Shown piece by piece: positions 34,126 to 45,616 of a stretch of 64,000 bases of DNA; the stretch's first letter is position 1; each line of letters opens with the position of its first letter. Made by a program: the position numbers and the translations under genes. The stretch is from Spinacia oleracea (lineage: Eukaryota > Streptophyta > Magnoliopsida > Caryophyllales > Amaranthaceae), in the NCBI RefSeq assembly GCF_020520425.1, contig NC_079487.1, positions 129,540,385 to 129,604,384 of the forward strand, written 5' to 3'. The notes beneath the pieces are model-generated. The model made no database searches. It worked only from the letters and a program-made list of their open reading frames with translations, and had not been told where the DNA came from.

Positions 34126-35223
34126 TGTTAGTTTTACAGAGTTCCACAAGAGGGGGGGGGGGTGAATTGATATTTTACGTATTTATAAAAATTAAACTAT
34201 AAGGAACAGAAACAGTAAAATATGCAAGCAAGATTTAGCGTGGAAAACTCTCTAGGCCCAATAGAGAGGAAAAAACCACGGCCCCTTTGGGGACTTAAAC
34301 ACTTTCACTAATTAGGCAAAACAACTCAGTTTCTTTACAAACCTAATCTACTCGGGCCACAATCTGCCAATCGCCTCTGATTGCAGATGACTAGGAACAA
34401 CCCTCTTTGTTCCTTCCCTTATGGAAACAGTCCCTCAACTGTTCCAACTCACTGATCTCTCGTGAGATCTTCTCTCTTGCTCAAGTAAGCCTGACTCAGG
34501 CTTAACTTACAATAACTCAACACTTTAATCAAACGTATAAGAATTAATTAACTACTTAACATACGATATAAGACCAAGTAACAAATACTGCTCTATATGG
34601 GAACAGGAACAGACTTCTTCAAAGATTAAAACTTTAAGGGTGATACCTGAAAGCTTCCGGTTGATGTAAATAAGTCTGATAAAAAGTTTCGCAAAGAACA
34701 AAGGTTGTATTTATACGAATCCAAGTGTTTAACCTAGATTCAAATCCAACCCAGTTTAGGACTCTTTTTAATAGATAGATTTTCGCAAATCTTACTTCAA
34801 ACGCGTTTAGGAAAATCAATCTTTTCGTATTTTGAGAGTTATATGTTAACTCAAATTCAAGAGTATAACTTCAAACAGTTTTGTAAAATCAGTTTAAAAT
34901 ATTTGATGTTTATCTTTTTGTAAAAGTAAAACTGATTTATTTCGTTTCACGATATAACTAGGACTCTTCAAAATACTCTGTTCCCATACTAAGCATGTAC
35001 TAAATTACATTGGTCTTATACCTTTCGACCCTTATAGAATTTGCTTGACTTGATCCTTGATTTAATCTTGCCACGTACTTTGAACTTAATTACTTCAAAG
35101 TTCCCTTGCTTGCTTCGGTTGTTGCATTTGTCCTTCTTTTAAATATTAACCTGTTCCTGACATTCTCCAAAACAAACTATTAGTAGAAGGTTAGCTTGTC
35201 ATCATCAAAACCAGGAATCAACA
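34126..35223 (-). repeat. 3' LTR of the Sirevirus
   Basis: 1098 bases, TG..CA ends when read on either strand (TGTTAG.. / ..ATCAACA). It is the intact copy and shows the empty site GAACTTAATTAC for the CACTA insertion in the other LTR. Confidence 0.88.
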
Positions 35224-35237
35224 ATTTCCCCCTTTTT
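35224..35237 (-). other. polypurine tract of the Sirevirus
   Basis: AAAAAGGGGGAAAT on the minus strand, directly adjacent to the inner edge of the 3' LTR, where plus-strand DNA synthesis of the element starts. The stretch up to 35789 is non-coding. Confidence 0.75.
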
Positions 35238-35789
35238 GATGATGACAACCTTACAACTTGATAGGAGTAAATAACTTAAGGAATGAGATATGTAACCTGA
35301 CAATCCAGAGTCAAAAACTTAACCAGGAACAGATGAGTCGCTTAGGTGGTGAACCCAAGTATAAAAACAAATGTAATGGAACACAAGTTGTCCTCTCAAT
35401 ATCTTCCCCCTTTGGAATTATCAAAAAGGGAGTAGGGAAAAACGCGGAACCAAAGGAGAAGAAGAAGAAGGAGGATATAGGAATCATATTACCCTAGCAA
35501 GCAGATAGTCATCATGCAGCTCAAGTCGGTCAACGATTTTGACCGCACCCCTGCAAGCAGAACAAGATAAACGCAACATATAGCACAATACAAGAAAAAA
35601 TTCTACAAGTCAGAGTGGGGCAACTATCAGAACGTAGGAAAAGCGCACTAATGAGCATTAGTCATAAACTTGGCGCATCCAAAAACCAAACCAAAAAAAA
35701 TTGTTTAAAGAGCCAGCAAAAACAAAATAAAATGTTTGATGGACAGCAGATTATATGGGGGTAGGATAAGCAAGGATTTTGTAGCAGGG

Positions 35790-37670
35790 TCAGGTTTGGG
35801 GAGATCCAGGAGCAGCATCCTCAGCATGTGTCACCTCCTCGACGATCATGTCAGCAAGGCGTTCTGTCATATCATTGAAGAACTCTGCCTGGTCCTGCTG
35901 CATCTTGTGAATGAGCTCCTGCAAAGAAGTAACAGCTGACAACAGAACCACATTGTCCAGCTGCAGTTGATCCACTTTAGCCACCAAGAGCTGCACTGAA
36001 CCGTCTGGAGAGGGAGCAGCAGATTGGGTTTCACCATCTTTGTCTGATTCTGAATCCTCGACCCTGTAGACCGGAGGAATTCCCTTGGAAGAGCTGGCTA
36101 GACGGCTACTGCGACGGATAGGCTGATGAGATGATGTGGTTGGAATGTTCTTGGGAGAGGAGGTGACTTTGATTGGACTTGCCTCCTTTGGACATAGGTC
36201 AACAGGAACACCCTCTGTCTGACCCTCTGTCTCATGGCAAGGAAGTGGTGCCTCCTCTTCCGCAGCTGATAGTTCATCTCCCTCATCAAGCTCCTCTTCT
36301 GCTCCTTCTAAATCATCCTCCTCCTCATCGACATCTTCTTCTCCCTCTTCCTCCTGAGGTGTAGTATCTCCCACATTCGTCTTACCAACACAGACGACTC
36401 CATCCAATACACTCAGGCTAATCCCATTCAAGAAAGCTTTGTTAAGAATATGGGCAGGAGTAAGAGGTTCAGCTGAGTAACGAGTAAGGTCAACCCCAAC
36501 CTTTCTCATAATGAAGGTGAGAAGAGACCCATACCCAATCATATTGTTCTGGGAGATGGAGTGAGTGAGATGGGAGATAAAAACGACAGGAAAATTTATT
36601 TGACGCTGAGATTCGAGGAGAAAGATGTAGATCAGATCTAACCTGCTTGCCAAGGCACGCTTGTCATGACGCGGAACAATACCTCGTCGGACCACATTAA
36701 AAAGGACCTTTTGAAAAGAAGTGAGGACAGACTGGTTGAGAGCTTTTGGGTGTTTCCCTTGACCACCAAAATATGAGTAAACTTCCTGCATTGTTGCACC
36801 CCCGAGCTCAATTGGACCCTTTCCCTTGTGATAGACCTCCTCCCCTAACACTGGGACTTTGAACCAAGACCCTAATTTCTCACAATCGAAGCTAAATTGT
36901 TTCCCATTGACTTCAGAACTACAAATTCCCTTTTTATTGACAAAGTTTGAGCAAAATTCCCCCATTGCTTCTGGATACATGCAAGCTTTAGAACAAACCT
37001 CAAAAAGATAGGTCCAACCTTGAGACTCGATCGTCTCCAACAATTCTACAAACCCTATTTCCCGACACCAACCAAAATCTATGCTAAGACCAGGGAGCAT
37101 ACGATCTGGGGGAAAATAGAAAAATTTTGTGGGTTCGAGTTTTACCTTCTTCTCAGCTGGAAGATGAGGTTCCCCCTGAGTCAAAGCAGCAACTTCCTTC
37201 TTCAAGACCAGTTTCCGTTTGGTGGCGAGTTTTGTAGTTGATTTTGTGGCTGGTGGTTTTGGCGTGGGTTGTTTGGGAGGCATCGTTTCCGGATAAATGG
37301 CTTGAAGAGGTATGACGGTGATGATGGGTGTAGAAGGAGAAGATGAATTTGTAGGGTTTGGGAATTGAAGTTTGTAGAGGGTCATGATTTTATAGGCAGG
37401 GCTGTTGCGATTTACTAGGAGAGATAAGTGAATTTTGAATTTTAAAATTGGGAATTTGATAAGAAGGAGGGGATGTTCCGAGATTTTTATAGGCGGAATG
37501 ATTAGAATGGGAAGAGTTTTGGTGTTGGGAATCGGAGTGTGGGAAGCGTGTTTGAGTGAGTAAATATGGAATAGTAATGCATGCACCAGATTTTGTAAGA
37601 TTCGATGAATCAAATTAATTGCTTTCCATTCATTTTTAGAATTCCCACTTAGACCTCGAATTGAATGCAA
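35790..37670 (-). CDS. third ORF of the Sirevirus (plant transposon-protein domain, env-like position)
   Basis: Open frame of 626 residues between pol and the 3' LTR. The likely true start is the internal Met at residue 130 (37283, MPPKQPTPKP), because the first 129 residues look like translated non-coding DNA. Residues about 185-440 resemble the putative plant transposon protein domain found in ORFs carried by plant retrotransposons (WTYLFEVCSKACMYPEAMGE, FSFDCEKLGSWFKVP, ALASRLDLIYIFLLESQ). A strongly acidic stretch follows (about 440-475), then a Ser/Pro/Arg linker and a C-terminal leucine heptad region (about 550-612), a probable coiled coil. I see no signal peptide or membrane span, so it is not obviously an envelope protein. 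Function unknown. Confidence 0.65.
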   Translation of the reverse strand: MHSIRGLSGNSKNEWKAINLIHRILQNLVHALLFHIYSLKHASHTPIPNTKTLPILIIPPIKISEHPLLLIKFPILKFKIHLSLLVNRNSPAYKIMTLYKLQFPNPTNSSSPSTPIITVIPLQAIYPETMPPKQPTPKPPATKSTTKLATKRKLVLKKEVAALTQGEPHLPAEKKVKLEPTKFFYFPPDRMLPGLSIDFGWCREIGFVELLETIESQGWTYLFEVCSKACMYPEAMGEFCSNFVNKKGICSSEVNGKQFSFDCEKLGSWFKVPVLGEEVYHKGKGPIELGGATMQEVYSYFGGQGKHPKALNQSVLTSFQKVLFNVVRRGIVPRHDKRALASRLDLIYIFLLESQRQINFPVVFISHLTHSISQNNMIGYGSLLTFIMRKVGVDLTRYSAEPLTPAHILNKAFLNGISLSVLDGVVCVGKTNVGDTTPQEEEGEEDVDEEEDDLEGAEEELDEGDELSAAEEEAPLPCHETEGQTEGVPVDLCPKEASPIKVTSSPKNIPTTSSHQPIRRSSRLASSSKGIPPVYRVEDSESDKDGETQSAAPSPDGSVQLLVAKVDQLQLDNVVLLSAVTSLQELIHKMQQDQAEFFNDMTERLADMIVEEVTHAEDAAPGSPQT

Positions 37671-37866
37671 GTATTGGGAAAAAGTGCGATTACCTTAATA
37701 ATGTGCAGACGTGGCTGTGGTAATGCACAGCTGGTTTTTGCAATCCGAACCTGGTTGTTAGTCCATTCAGAAAATATGGTGCATAACAAAAAAATAATGA
37801 AGAACATTTTTTTTTTTTTTTTTGATATTTTCCAGTGAGGTTAGAAAATGTTAAGGACAACCGGTA

Positions 37867-40800
37867 TTATTGTATTCGTATCATACCGAGTTCTAACCTG
37901 AGCTTGTCGTGTCTGTCCCTGTTAAGTGGTTTGGTCAAGATGTCAGCTACTTGATCTTCTGTGGGACAGAACTCAAGTTTGACTAGTTCCTTTTCCACAT
38001 AATCTTTTAAAAAGTGATGTCGAATGTGAATGTGTTTGACCCTTGAGTGGTGCACTGGGTCTTTTGATATGCAGATTGCACTTGTGTTGTCGCATAGAAT
38101 AGGAACACACTTTAATTTCATACCAAAATCTCTAAGTTGTTGTTTGATCCATAGCATTTGGGAACAGCATGAAGCCGCAGCTACATATTCAGCTTCTGTT
38201 GTGGATAAAGCCACTGTGTTTTGTTTCTTTGAAGCCCAGGAGACTGCACATGCTCCTAGGAATTGAACCATCCCTGATGTGCTCTTTCTGTTTACTAGGT
38301 CACCTGCATAGTCAGCATCTGTATATCCTTTGAGATCAAAGTGATCGTAGTTAGGGTACCATAGGCACAAATCGTCTGTTCCTTTTAGATATCTTAGAAT
38401 TCTTTTGACAGCTGTAAGGTGAGATTCTTTTGGATTTGATTGGAAGCGGGCACAGACACCTACACTGAATGCAATGTCTGGTCTGCTTGCTGTAAGATAA
38501 AGTAAGGAGCCTATCATACCTCTGTACCTTGTTTGGTCTACACTCTTACCTTCTTGATCCTCATCCAGTCTCGTGGTTGTTCCCATTGGAGTGTGGTTGC
38601 TCTTAGCGGACTCCATTCCATATTTCTTGATGAGATCTTTTATGTATTTATGTTGATGTATCATGATCCCTTGTTCCGTTTGCTTGATTTGGAGACCTAG
38701 GAAGAAGTTGAGTTCTCCCATCATGCTCATTTGAAATTCTTGCTGCATTAGGTCAGAGAATTCCTTGCATAGATCTTCGTTAGTTGCTCCAAATATAATG
38801 TCATCAACATAAATTTGAACAATTAGTATGTCTGTATTTCTTGACTTAAGGAACAGAGTTCTATCAACCTTACCTCGATTGAACTTATTGTCTAGCAAAA
38901 AGTGTGAGAGACGTTCATACCAGGCTCTTGGTGCTTGTTTCAGTCCATATAGTGCCTTATCTAGTTTGTAGACATGTGCGGGGTATTCTGGATCTTCAAA
39001 GCCTGGAGGTTGTTCCACATAGACTTCTTCCTTGAGATTTCCGTTTAGGAAGGCACATTTTACATCCATTTGATAGAGTTTGAATCCCATATATGATGCA
39101 AATGCTATTAGTATGCGTATTGCCTCCATTCTGGCAACTGGAGCAAAAGTTTCTTCAAAGTCTATTCCCTCTTGTTGGTTGTATCCCTTGACAACTAGTC
39201 TGGCCTTGTTCCTGGTAATCGTAGCATGCTCATCTTGTTTATTTCGAAATACCCACTTGAGACCTATTACTCGATTGTTCAATGGTATAGGCTCAAGATG
39301 CCATACTTTATTTCTTTCGAATTCATTAAGCTCCTCCTGCATAGCAATGATCCAATCAGAATCAGTTAGTGCTTCTTTGTAATTTTTAGGTTCAATCATG
39401 GATAAATAAGCATAGAAAGCACAAAAGTTTTTGAGTTGGGATCTGGTCGTGGTTCCACATCCAAGATCACTGATTATTTGGTCAAGGGGATGTGAGCTTT
39501 GATGTTTCCAAGGCCTGGGTTGGAAAGGTGTGTTTGTTTCCATAACCGACTGTTCAACTTGCTCATTTGTTTCTGCTTGATCTTCGGCTTGTGCTGGTTC
39601 CTCTTCAACTATGTTATTTTCAGAAGTTTCTTCGATTTGGGTTTGTTCTTCTGTTTGGGAACTTTTCCTTATCTCTTCGTCTTCTGTTTCTCTAGTGAGT
39701 CCTAGTTCGAAGTTTCCATCAGAAGTTGTACCTGCAACATAGTTTTGGGAGTCAGTTTCATCAAATATAATATGTATACTTTCTTCCATGCACATGGTCC
39801 TTTTGTTGAATACTCTATACGCTTTGCTGTTCGAGGCATATCCTAGGAATATTGCTTCATCACTTCGTGCATCAAATTTTCCCAGTTGATCCTTTCCATT
39901 GTTGTGAACGAAACACTTGCAACCAAAGATTCTAAGATGGGTTATAGAGGGTTTTCTTCCTTTGTACAGTTCATATGGAGTTTTGTTTTTGATAGCTCTA
40001 ATTAGCACTCGATTGAGTACATAGCATGCCGTATTTAGAGCTTCGGCCCAGAAACTTTTTGGAAGTCCACTAGCAATCAACATAGTCCTTGTCATGTCTT
40101 CAAGAGTTCGGTTCTTTCTTTCTACAACACCGTTTTGTTGAGGTGTTCTGGGAGCAGAGAAGTTGTGATCTATTCCTGAATCTTTACATAGATCATCAAA
40201 TCTTTTATTTTGAAATTCTGTACCATGATCTGATCTGATGTGGACCAGCTTATGATTGCTTTGTCGTTGAACCTTTGTGGCGAAAGACAGAAATTCTTCA
40301 AACGTCTCTTCCTTGTTGGATAAGAAGATCACCCATGTGTATCTTGAGAAGTCGTCTACAATGACGAGTACGTACTTCTTTCCGCTTCTGCTTTGTGTCC
40401 TCATTGGTCCACACAGATCCATGTGGATCAGCTCCAGTGGTCTTGTAGTGCTGATTACCCCTTTTGATTTAAAGGACGTTCTTACTTGCTTTCCTTTGAT
40501 ACAAGCATCACAGACTGATTGTTTTGCAAACTTTGTATTTGGGAGACCTGTGACTAAATTTTTCAATTTTAATTTGTTCATTAGAGAAAAGCTAGCATGA
40601 CCAAATCTTTTGTGCCATAACAAAGGATCATCTTCAATAACACTGAGACAGGTTAGATTGGAGTGAGGGACCGAGTTGAGGTTAACCACATATGTGTTCC
40701 CTTTCCTCTGTCCCTCTAGGATCACTGTCTCTGTGTTACTATTGATGATTAGACATTTATTTGAGAAGAATTTTGCATAATTGCCTTTGTCACAGAATTG

Positions 40801-41040
40801 AGAAATACTTAATAAGCTATGACCTAGTCCTTCAACCAAAAACACATTATCGATGGAATGAGACTTTGACTTACCAACCTTACCAATGCCAATGATGTTA
40901 CCTTTCTTATTGTCGCCAAAAGTCACAGTTCCACCTTCGTAGGTCGTGAGTGAGAGAAATCTATTTCTGTCTCCAGTCATGTGCTTGGAACAACCACTGT
41001 CTAGGTACCATGTGTTGTTCCCCCTCACTTCGACCTGCAT
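37867..41040 (-). CDS. pol: Sirevirus Pol polyprotein (PR-INT-RT-RH)
   Basis: 1057 residues, unbroken. Aspartic protease motif DSG is at 14-16. The GAG-pre-integrase zinc region (H-x-H, C-x2-C) lies at about 143-180. The integrase core has candidate D208, D271 and E307. Reverse transcriptase (RVT_2) runs from about 575 with YVDD at 744-747. The RNase H region ends the protein ([20 protein letters not shown]). The first Met lies seven bases past the gag stop in another frame, and this frame is open for a short distance upstream, so Pol is either reached by a frameshift or by reinitiation, or one base has changed. All copia domains are in the usual order, which suggests a recently competent element. 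Confidence 0.9.
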   Translation of the reverse strand: MQVEVRGNNTWYLDSGCSKHMTGDRNRFLSLTTYEGGTVTFGDNKKGNIIGIGKVGKSKSHSIDNVFLVEGLGHSLLSISQFCDKGNYAKFFSNKCLIINSNTETVILEGQRKGNTYVVNLNSVPHSNLTCLSVIEDDPLLWHKRFGHASFSLMNKLKLKNLVTGLPNTKFAKQSVCDACIKGKQVRTSFKSKGVISTTRPLELIHMDLCGPMRTQSRSGKKYVLVIVDDFSRYTWVIFLSNKEETFEEFLSFATKVQRQSNHKLVHIRSDHGTEFQNKRFDDLCKDSGIDHNFSAPRTPQQNGVVERKNRTLEDMTRTMLIASGLPKSFWAEALNTACYVLNRVLIRAIKNKTPYELYKGRKPSITHLRIFGCKCFVHNNGKDQLGKFDARSDEAIFLGYASNSKAYRVFNKRTMCMEESIHIIFDETDSQNYVAGTTSDGNFELGLTRETEDEEIRKSSQTEEQTQIEETSENNIVEEEPAQAEDQAETNEQVEQSVMETNTPFQPRPWKHQSSHPLDQIISDLGCGTTTRSQLKNFCAFYAYLSMIEPKNYKEALTDSDWIIAMQEELNEFERNKVWHLEPIPLNNRVIGLKWVFRNKQDEHATITRNKARLVVKGYNQQEGIDFEETFAPVARMEAIRILIAFASYMGFKLYQMDVKCAFLNGNLKEEVYVEQPPGFEDPEYPAHVYKLDKALYGLKQAPRAWYERLSHFLLDNKFNRGKVDRTLFLKSRNTDILIVQIYVDDIIFGATNEDLCKEFSDLMQQEFQMSMMGELNFFLGLQIKQTEQGIMIHQHKYIKDLIKKYGMESAKSNHTPMGTTTRLDEDQEGKSVDQTRYRGMIGSLLYLTASRPDIAFSVGVCARFQSNPKESHLTAVKRILRYLKGTDDLCLWYPNYDHFDLKGYTDADYAGDLVNRKSTSGMVQFLGACAVSWASKKQNTVALSTTEAEYVAAASCCSQMLWIKQQLRDFGMKLKCVPILCDNTSAICISKDPVHHSRVKHIHIRHHFLKDYVEKELVKLEFCPTEDQVADILTKPLNRDRHDKLRLELGMIRIQ

Positions 41041-41047
41041 GAAGTTT

Positions 41048-42859
41048 TTAGTTAAAGTTTTTAGGAACCCAGCATAGCTTGGGTTCCTTACTTGGAATCA
41101 AATCACTTTTCTTTACCCATTTAGTTTTGGTGAATTCGATGTTCTTTTCCAAGTACCTTTGGTTTTTAGGGCAAGAAACTCTATAGTGACCGATTTGACC
41201 ACAGAAGGTGCATACTATGTCACTGTATAAATCTACTCTGGTTTTTCTAGGATGATGCTTTTTGTGGTTAAAACCTAAACCTTCTGTGCGTTTGGTTCTA
41301 GCTTCTTCTATCCACTTTGGTGTTCCCTCTATTTTGTGTCTAGTCCTTTTAGTCAATTCACTTTCTAGATGGGTCTTTTCTTGGTGAATTTTCACTAGTT
41401 CTAACTGAGCTTTTTCTAGTTCTTCTTTATAGAGTTTCTTGGTTTTGGCTATTTTTAGGTCAATCATATCTTGTTTTAGCCAGGAGTTTTCATTGCGTAA
41501 GGCTTCACACATTTCTTTTATATGAAGGTTTTGATCAAAGAGTTTAAAGAAACGATTGTCAATATCTAAGTTTGAGTTTCTGGTCCATTCCAACTCCTCT
41601 GTGAGTTTATTGACAATGTCTTGGTGTTTTCTGTCTGAGTCTAGTTTTTCTTTTAGGAGATCCTCATAATCACTAGTGAGACAAGAAAGTAAGTCAAACA
41701 GTTCTACTTTAGACATGGATTCAAGCCTACTTTTAATATGAACAAGACTTGCCTGGAATTTATCAGATTCTGAGTCGGATTCTTCATCTTCATGTTCAGC
41801 TACAAGACACAGGTGAGCAATTTCTTCGTTGGGTTGTTCTTGTTCCTCATCAGAAGAAGTATCTCCCCATGCAGCAATCATGGCTTTCCTTACCTCAGTT
41901 TTGGAAAAGGAGTTTCTGTTGTCTTTGAATCTATCTTTTGTTGTTTCCTTTCCCTTTCCTCGTTCTTGATCCCATAGAGGACATTCCCTAATGCGATGTT
42001 CCAAGTTTCCACACTTATGGCATCCAGTGTCAGTTTTAGGGAACTTTCTATTTGGTTTGCTTCTGTGTTCCACATCTTTGTAGTTCCTAAACATTCTTCT
42101 GAACCTCCTAGCAAACAGAGCTGTCTCTTCATCTTCTTCAGAGTCTTCATCATTTTCGGTTTTTAGAGCAAGAGCTCTATTTTTGGTGTTCTCTGAAGGT
42201 CGCGCGTTTAATTGAAGTTCATGAGTCAGGAGAGATCCAGCCAGTTGTTCCAGGTTAAACTTTGTGAAGTCTTTAGTTTCCTGGAGGGCTGTGACTTTAG
42301 CCATCCAGGGATCTTGTGGTAGACTTCTTAGAACCTTCCTGACTTGTTCCTCAGGAGTTATGATTTTGCCAAGAGAGTTTAGTTCATTGATAATGTTTGT
42401 GAAGCGAGTAATCATGTCTTGAATCGTTTCAGATGTCTTCATGGTGAACAGCTCGTATTGGTGCATTAAGAGATCAATCTTCGATCTTTTAACTTCGTTT
42501 GTTCCTTCATGAGTAACCTGGAGCAGATCCCAAATCTGCTTTGCGTTCTTGCAGCCCATAACTCTGTTGTGTTCATTTGGACCTAGTCCACAATGAAGGA
42601 TTTTGACGGCCATGACATTGAGTTCAAGCTTTTCATAGTCGGCTTTGTCAAATTCATCAACAGGTTTGGGAACAGTTTCTCCAACGGAGTTCAGCTTAGT
42701 GACTTGGAAGTCTCCAACTTCAATCACTCTCCATACTTGATAGTTTTCAGCCTTAATGAAAATCTCCATCCTGTTTTTCCAGTAAGAATAGTATTTGCCG
42801 CTAAACATTGGAGGTCGTTGTGTTGAGTATCCCTCTTCTAGTTTCTCCGTAGTGTTCAT
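41048..42859 (-). CDS. gag: Sirevirus Gag
   Basis: 603 residues. The N-terminal half is the UBN2/copia Gag capsid region ([21 protein letters not shown] at about 23-43). The first CCHC knuckle is C280-C283-H288-C293. A predicted coiled coil rich in Glu/Lys/Leu spans about 400-505. The second CCHC knuckle is C550-C553-H558-C563 near the C-terminus. The protein is about twice the length of ordinary copia Gag, and the two knuckles with coiled coil fit Sireviruses. It ends in TAA eight bases before the pol Met, in a different frame. Confidence 0.88.
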   Translation of the reverse strand: MNTTEKLEEGYSTQRPPMFSGKYYSYWKNRMEIFIKAENYQVWRVIEVGDFQVTKLNSVGETVPKPVDEFDKADYEKLELNVMAVKILHCGLGPNEHNRVMGCKNAKQIWDLLQVTHEGTNEVKRSKIDLLMHQYELFTMKTSETIQDMITRFTNIINELNSLGKIITPEEQVRKVLRSLPQDPWMAKVTALQETKDFTKFNLEQLAGSLLTHELQLNARPSENTKNRALALKTENDEDSEEDEETALFARRFRRMFRNYKDVEHRSKPNRKFPKTDTGCHKCGNLEHRIRECPLWDQERGKGKETTKDRFKDNRNSFSKTEVRKAMIAAWGDTSSDEEQEQPNEEIAHLCLVAEHEDEESDSESDKFQASLVHIKSRLESMSKVELFDLLSCLTSDYEDLLKEKLDSDRKHQDIVNKLTEELEWTRNSNLDIDNRFFKLFDQNLHIKEMCEALRNENSWLKQDMIDLKIAKTKKLYKEELEKAQLELVKIHQEKTHLESELTKRTRHKIEGTPKWIEEARTKRTEGLGFNHKKHHPRKTRVDLYSDIVCTFCGQIGHYRVSCPKNQRYLEKNIEFTKTKWVKKSDLIPSKEPKLCWVPKNFN

Positions 42860-42910
42860 AGCTTCAGAATCGTTTTTCCCGTCAGCGTTACCTGCAGTTT
42901 AAAGGGTTCT

Positions 42911-42923
42911 GGCTCTGATACCA
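42911..42923 (-). other. primer binding site, initiator tRNA-Met
   Basis: TGGTATCAGAGCC on the minus strand, two bases from the inner edge of the 5' LTR. It matches the 3' end complement of plant initiator tRNA-Met, used by most copia elements. Confidence 0.88.
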
Positions 42924-42925
42924 AT

Positions 42926-43886
42926 TGTTAGTTTTACAGAGTTCCACAAGAGGGGGGGGGTGAATTGATATTTTACGTATTTATAAAAATTAAACTATAA
43001 GGAACAGAAACAGTAAAATATGCAAGCAAGATTTAGCGTGGAAAACTCTCTAGGCCCAATAGAGAGGAAAAAACCACGGCCCCTTTGGGGACTTAAACAC
43101 TTTCACTAATTAGGCAAAACAACTCAGTTTCTTTACAAACCTAATCTACTCGGGCCACAATCTGCCAATCGCCTCTGATTGCAGATGACTAGGAACAACC
43201 CTCTTTGTTCCTTCCCTTATGGAAACAGTCCCTCAACTGTTCCAACTCACTGATCTCTCGTGAGATCTTCTCTCTTGCTCAAGTAAGCCTGACTCAGGCT
43301 TAACTTACAATAACTCAACACTTTAATCAAACGTATAAGAATTAATTAACTACTTAACATACGATATAAGACCAAGTAACAAATACTGCTCTATATGGGA
43401 ACAGGAACAGACTTCTTCAAAGATTAAAACTTTAAGGGTGATACCTGAAAGCTTCCGGTTGATGTAAATAAGTCTGATAAAAAGTTTCGCAAAGAACAAA
43501 GGTTGTATTTATACGAATCCAAGTGTTTAACCTAGATTCAAATCCAACCCAGTTTAGGACTCTTTTTAATAGATAGATTTTCGCAAATCTTACTTCAAAC
43601 GCGTTTAGGAAAATCAATCTTTTCGTATTTTGAGAGTTATATGTTAACTCAAATTCAAGAGTATAACTTCAAACAGTTTTGTAAAATCAGTTTAAAATAT
43701 TTGATGTTTATCTTTTTGTAAAAGTAAAACTGATTTATTTCGTTTCACGATATAACTAGGACTCTTCAAAATACTCTGTTCCCATACTAAACATGTACTA
43801 AATTACATTGGTCTTATACCTTTCGACCCTTATAGAATTTGCTTGACTTGATCCTTGATTTAATCTTGCCACGTACTTTGAACTTA
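42926..43886 (-). repeat. 5' LTR of the Sirevirus, inner part
   Basis: 961 bases matching 34126 onward; the G run is 9 here against 11 in the other LTR. Interrupted after TTA by the CACTA element and resumed at 52758. Confidence 0.88.
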
Positions 43887-45276
43887 CACTACAAAAAAAC
43901 GCGGCACATTGTGACGCTTTTTGGGATAAATTGCGACGGTATAGAGTGTCGCTATTTCACATAGCGACGCTTTGGGAGAGGGTCGCTATTTTCATTGCCG
44001 CTATTTTCCGACGCTTTAGAGCGTCACAATTTGCAAAATATCGATGTATTTCTTCGTCGCTATTTGGGATATAGGGACTCTATAGGGAGTCGCAATATTT
44101 AGACTGTATAAAGCGTCACTATTTGCACGCGTATAGACACATTTCTCCGCCACTATAAACCATATAGAGACGCTTTAGACACCCGAAATATATAGACTCT
44201 TATTAGAGTCACTATATGTTTACTTTCGTGCGAGTTCTCCTCATTCCCTCCAAAACAATTTAGACCCTTTGGAGCGTCACAATTTACATCATATTACTTT
44301 TCATATATACATAATCATTTTGACACTTTGGAGCGTCACAATTTGCATCATATTTTTTTTTCATATATATATCTAAAATCATGAATTATCTATAAAAATA
44401 TATATCGACCATAGATAATTAATCATAATCAAATACAAGTATTAACTTACTACGTACGTACACTATCTTAAAGCAACGTCATGCTATGATTCATTAATAC
44501 TTAAGTAGTTAATTTAGAAAAAGTGATAAAAATCATCTATACATTAAATTAATTTGCAGAGTCTAGTCAAACTGAAATAACAGCGATTTTTTAAAACAAA
44601 AATAACTTTCTAACTAGCATTATCATTTTTTTACAAGATAGTCCAAAACTAAATAAAAACAACTTCCTGGCTACGAACAAACTAATTACCAAGTAAACCT
44701 ATCCTTATGCTAGCTTAGCTTTAAGATAACTTGTTCATCACTTGATCTACATTTTACTATTACCACTTGAATCATCAATAATCTGCAAAGAAAATTTAAT
44801 GTCAAATATATATGAAGTATGATGAATATTCCATAAAGTCAAGGGAAAATTAACAGTAATCCTAACCAGCTTGATCCTAACTACTAGTGGTCTTCTCAAA
44901 ATAATACCAACTATTAATCAAGGGATAAATCAAGGGAAAAATGCATGACTATTAGAAATATAGACATGAACAATGAATATATATATATATATATTGATAA
45001 ATTAGTTAACTTAATTACCAAAGGTAGAAACCCAAACAACAACCAACACAAAACAACAAGGGAAACAAAAGATAAGGGAGCACAGCCCGCACCCAAGCAA
45101 AAACAAAAAACACTAAAACATTCTACAAAGACACCAGCCAAATTCGCAAAATTTGAGTTATAAAAGGTCATTTTTGACAAATTTGCAATACTTTTATAAT
45201 AAGTAAACATTAACATCTGATTTTTGCCTTGTTTTTTCCCTCTATGAATTAAAGGTTAGTTCCTACTTCCTAATCA

Positions 45277-45616
45277 ATGGCGAAGAAACAAAAGTTAAAA
45301 TTGCTAAGTGTACTTGACGTAGCAAAGACACAATGGTACCACTTGAAAGTTTTCATGATTGTTGGTATGGGCTTCTTTACTAATGTCTATGAGCTTTTCT
45401 CCATATATGTGGTGACCAAAATCTTAGGCCGTCTCTATTACACTGAGCCAAATCCCAACTAGCCCAGGGTTTATACCCATGAATGTGGCCTTGTGTGGTA
45501 TCTTTGCTGGGCAACTCTTCTTTGGGTGGTTAGGCGACAAGTTAGGAAGGAAAAAGGTATATAGTCTTACCTTAGTCATAATGGCTTTCTTATCCTTAGC
45601 CTCTGATGTTCATTAA
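45277..45616 (+). pseudogene. PHT1: captured PHT1 phosphate transporter 5' fragment
   Basis: The first 61 codons read like the N-terminus of a plant PHT1 high-affinity phosphate:proton symporter ([27 protein letters not shown]). After a TAG at 45460 the homology resumes in the +1 frame: [18 protein letters not shown], then [11 protein letters not shown], the MFS loop motif, up to TAA at 45614. That is about 110 of some 530 residues, so it is a broken 5' piece without the other membrane segments. It lies wholly inside the CACTA element, pointing to capture of a host gene. Confidence 0.82.

Noticed and set aside
34634-34819. 61-residue open frame, repeated at 43432-43617
   Set aside because: Lies within the two LTR copies; identical because the LTRs are identical, not because of coding selection.
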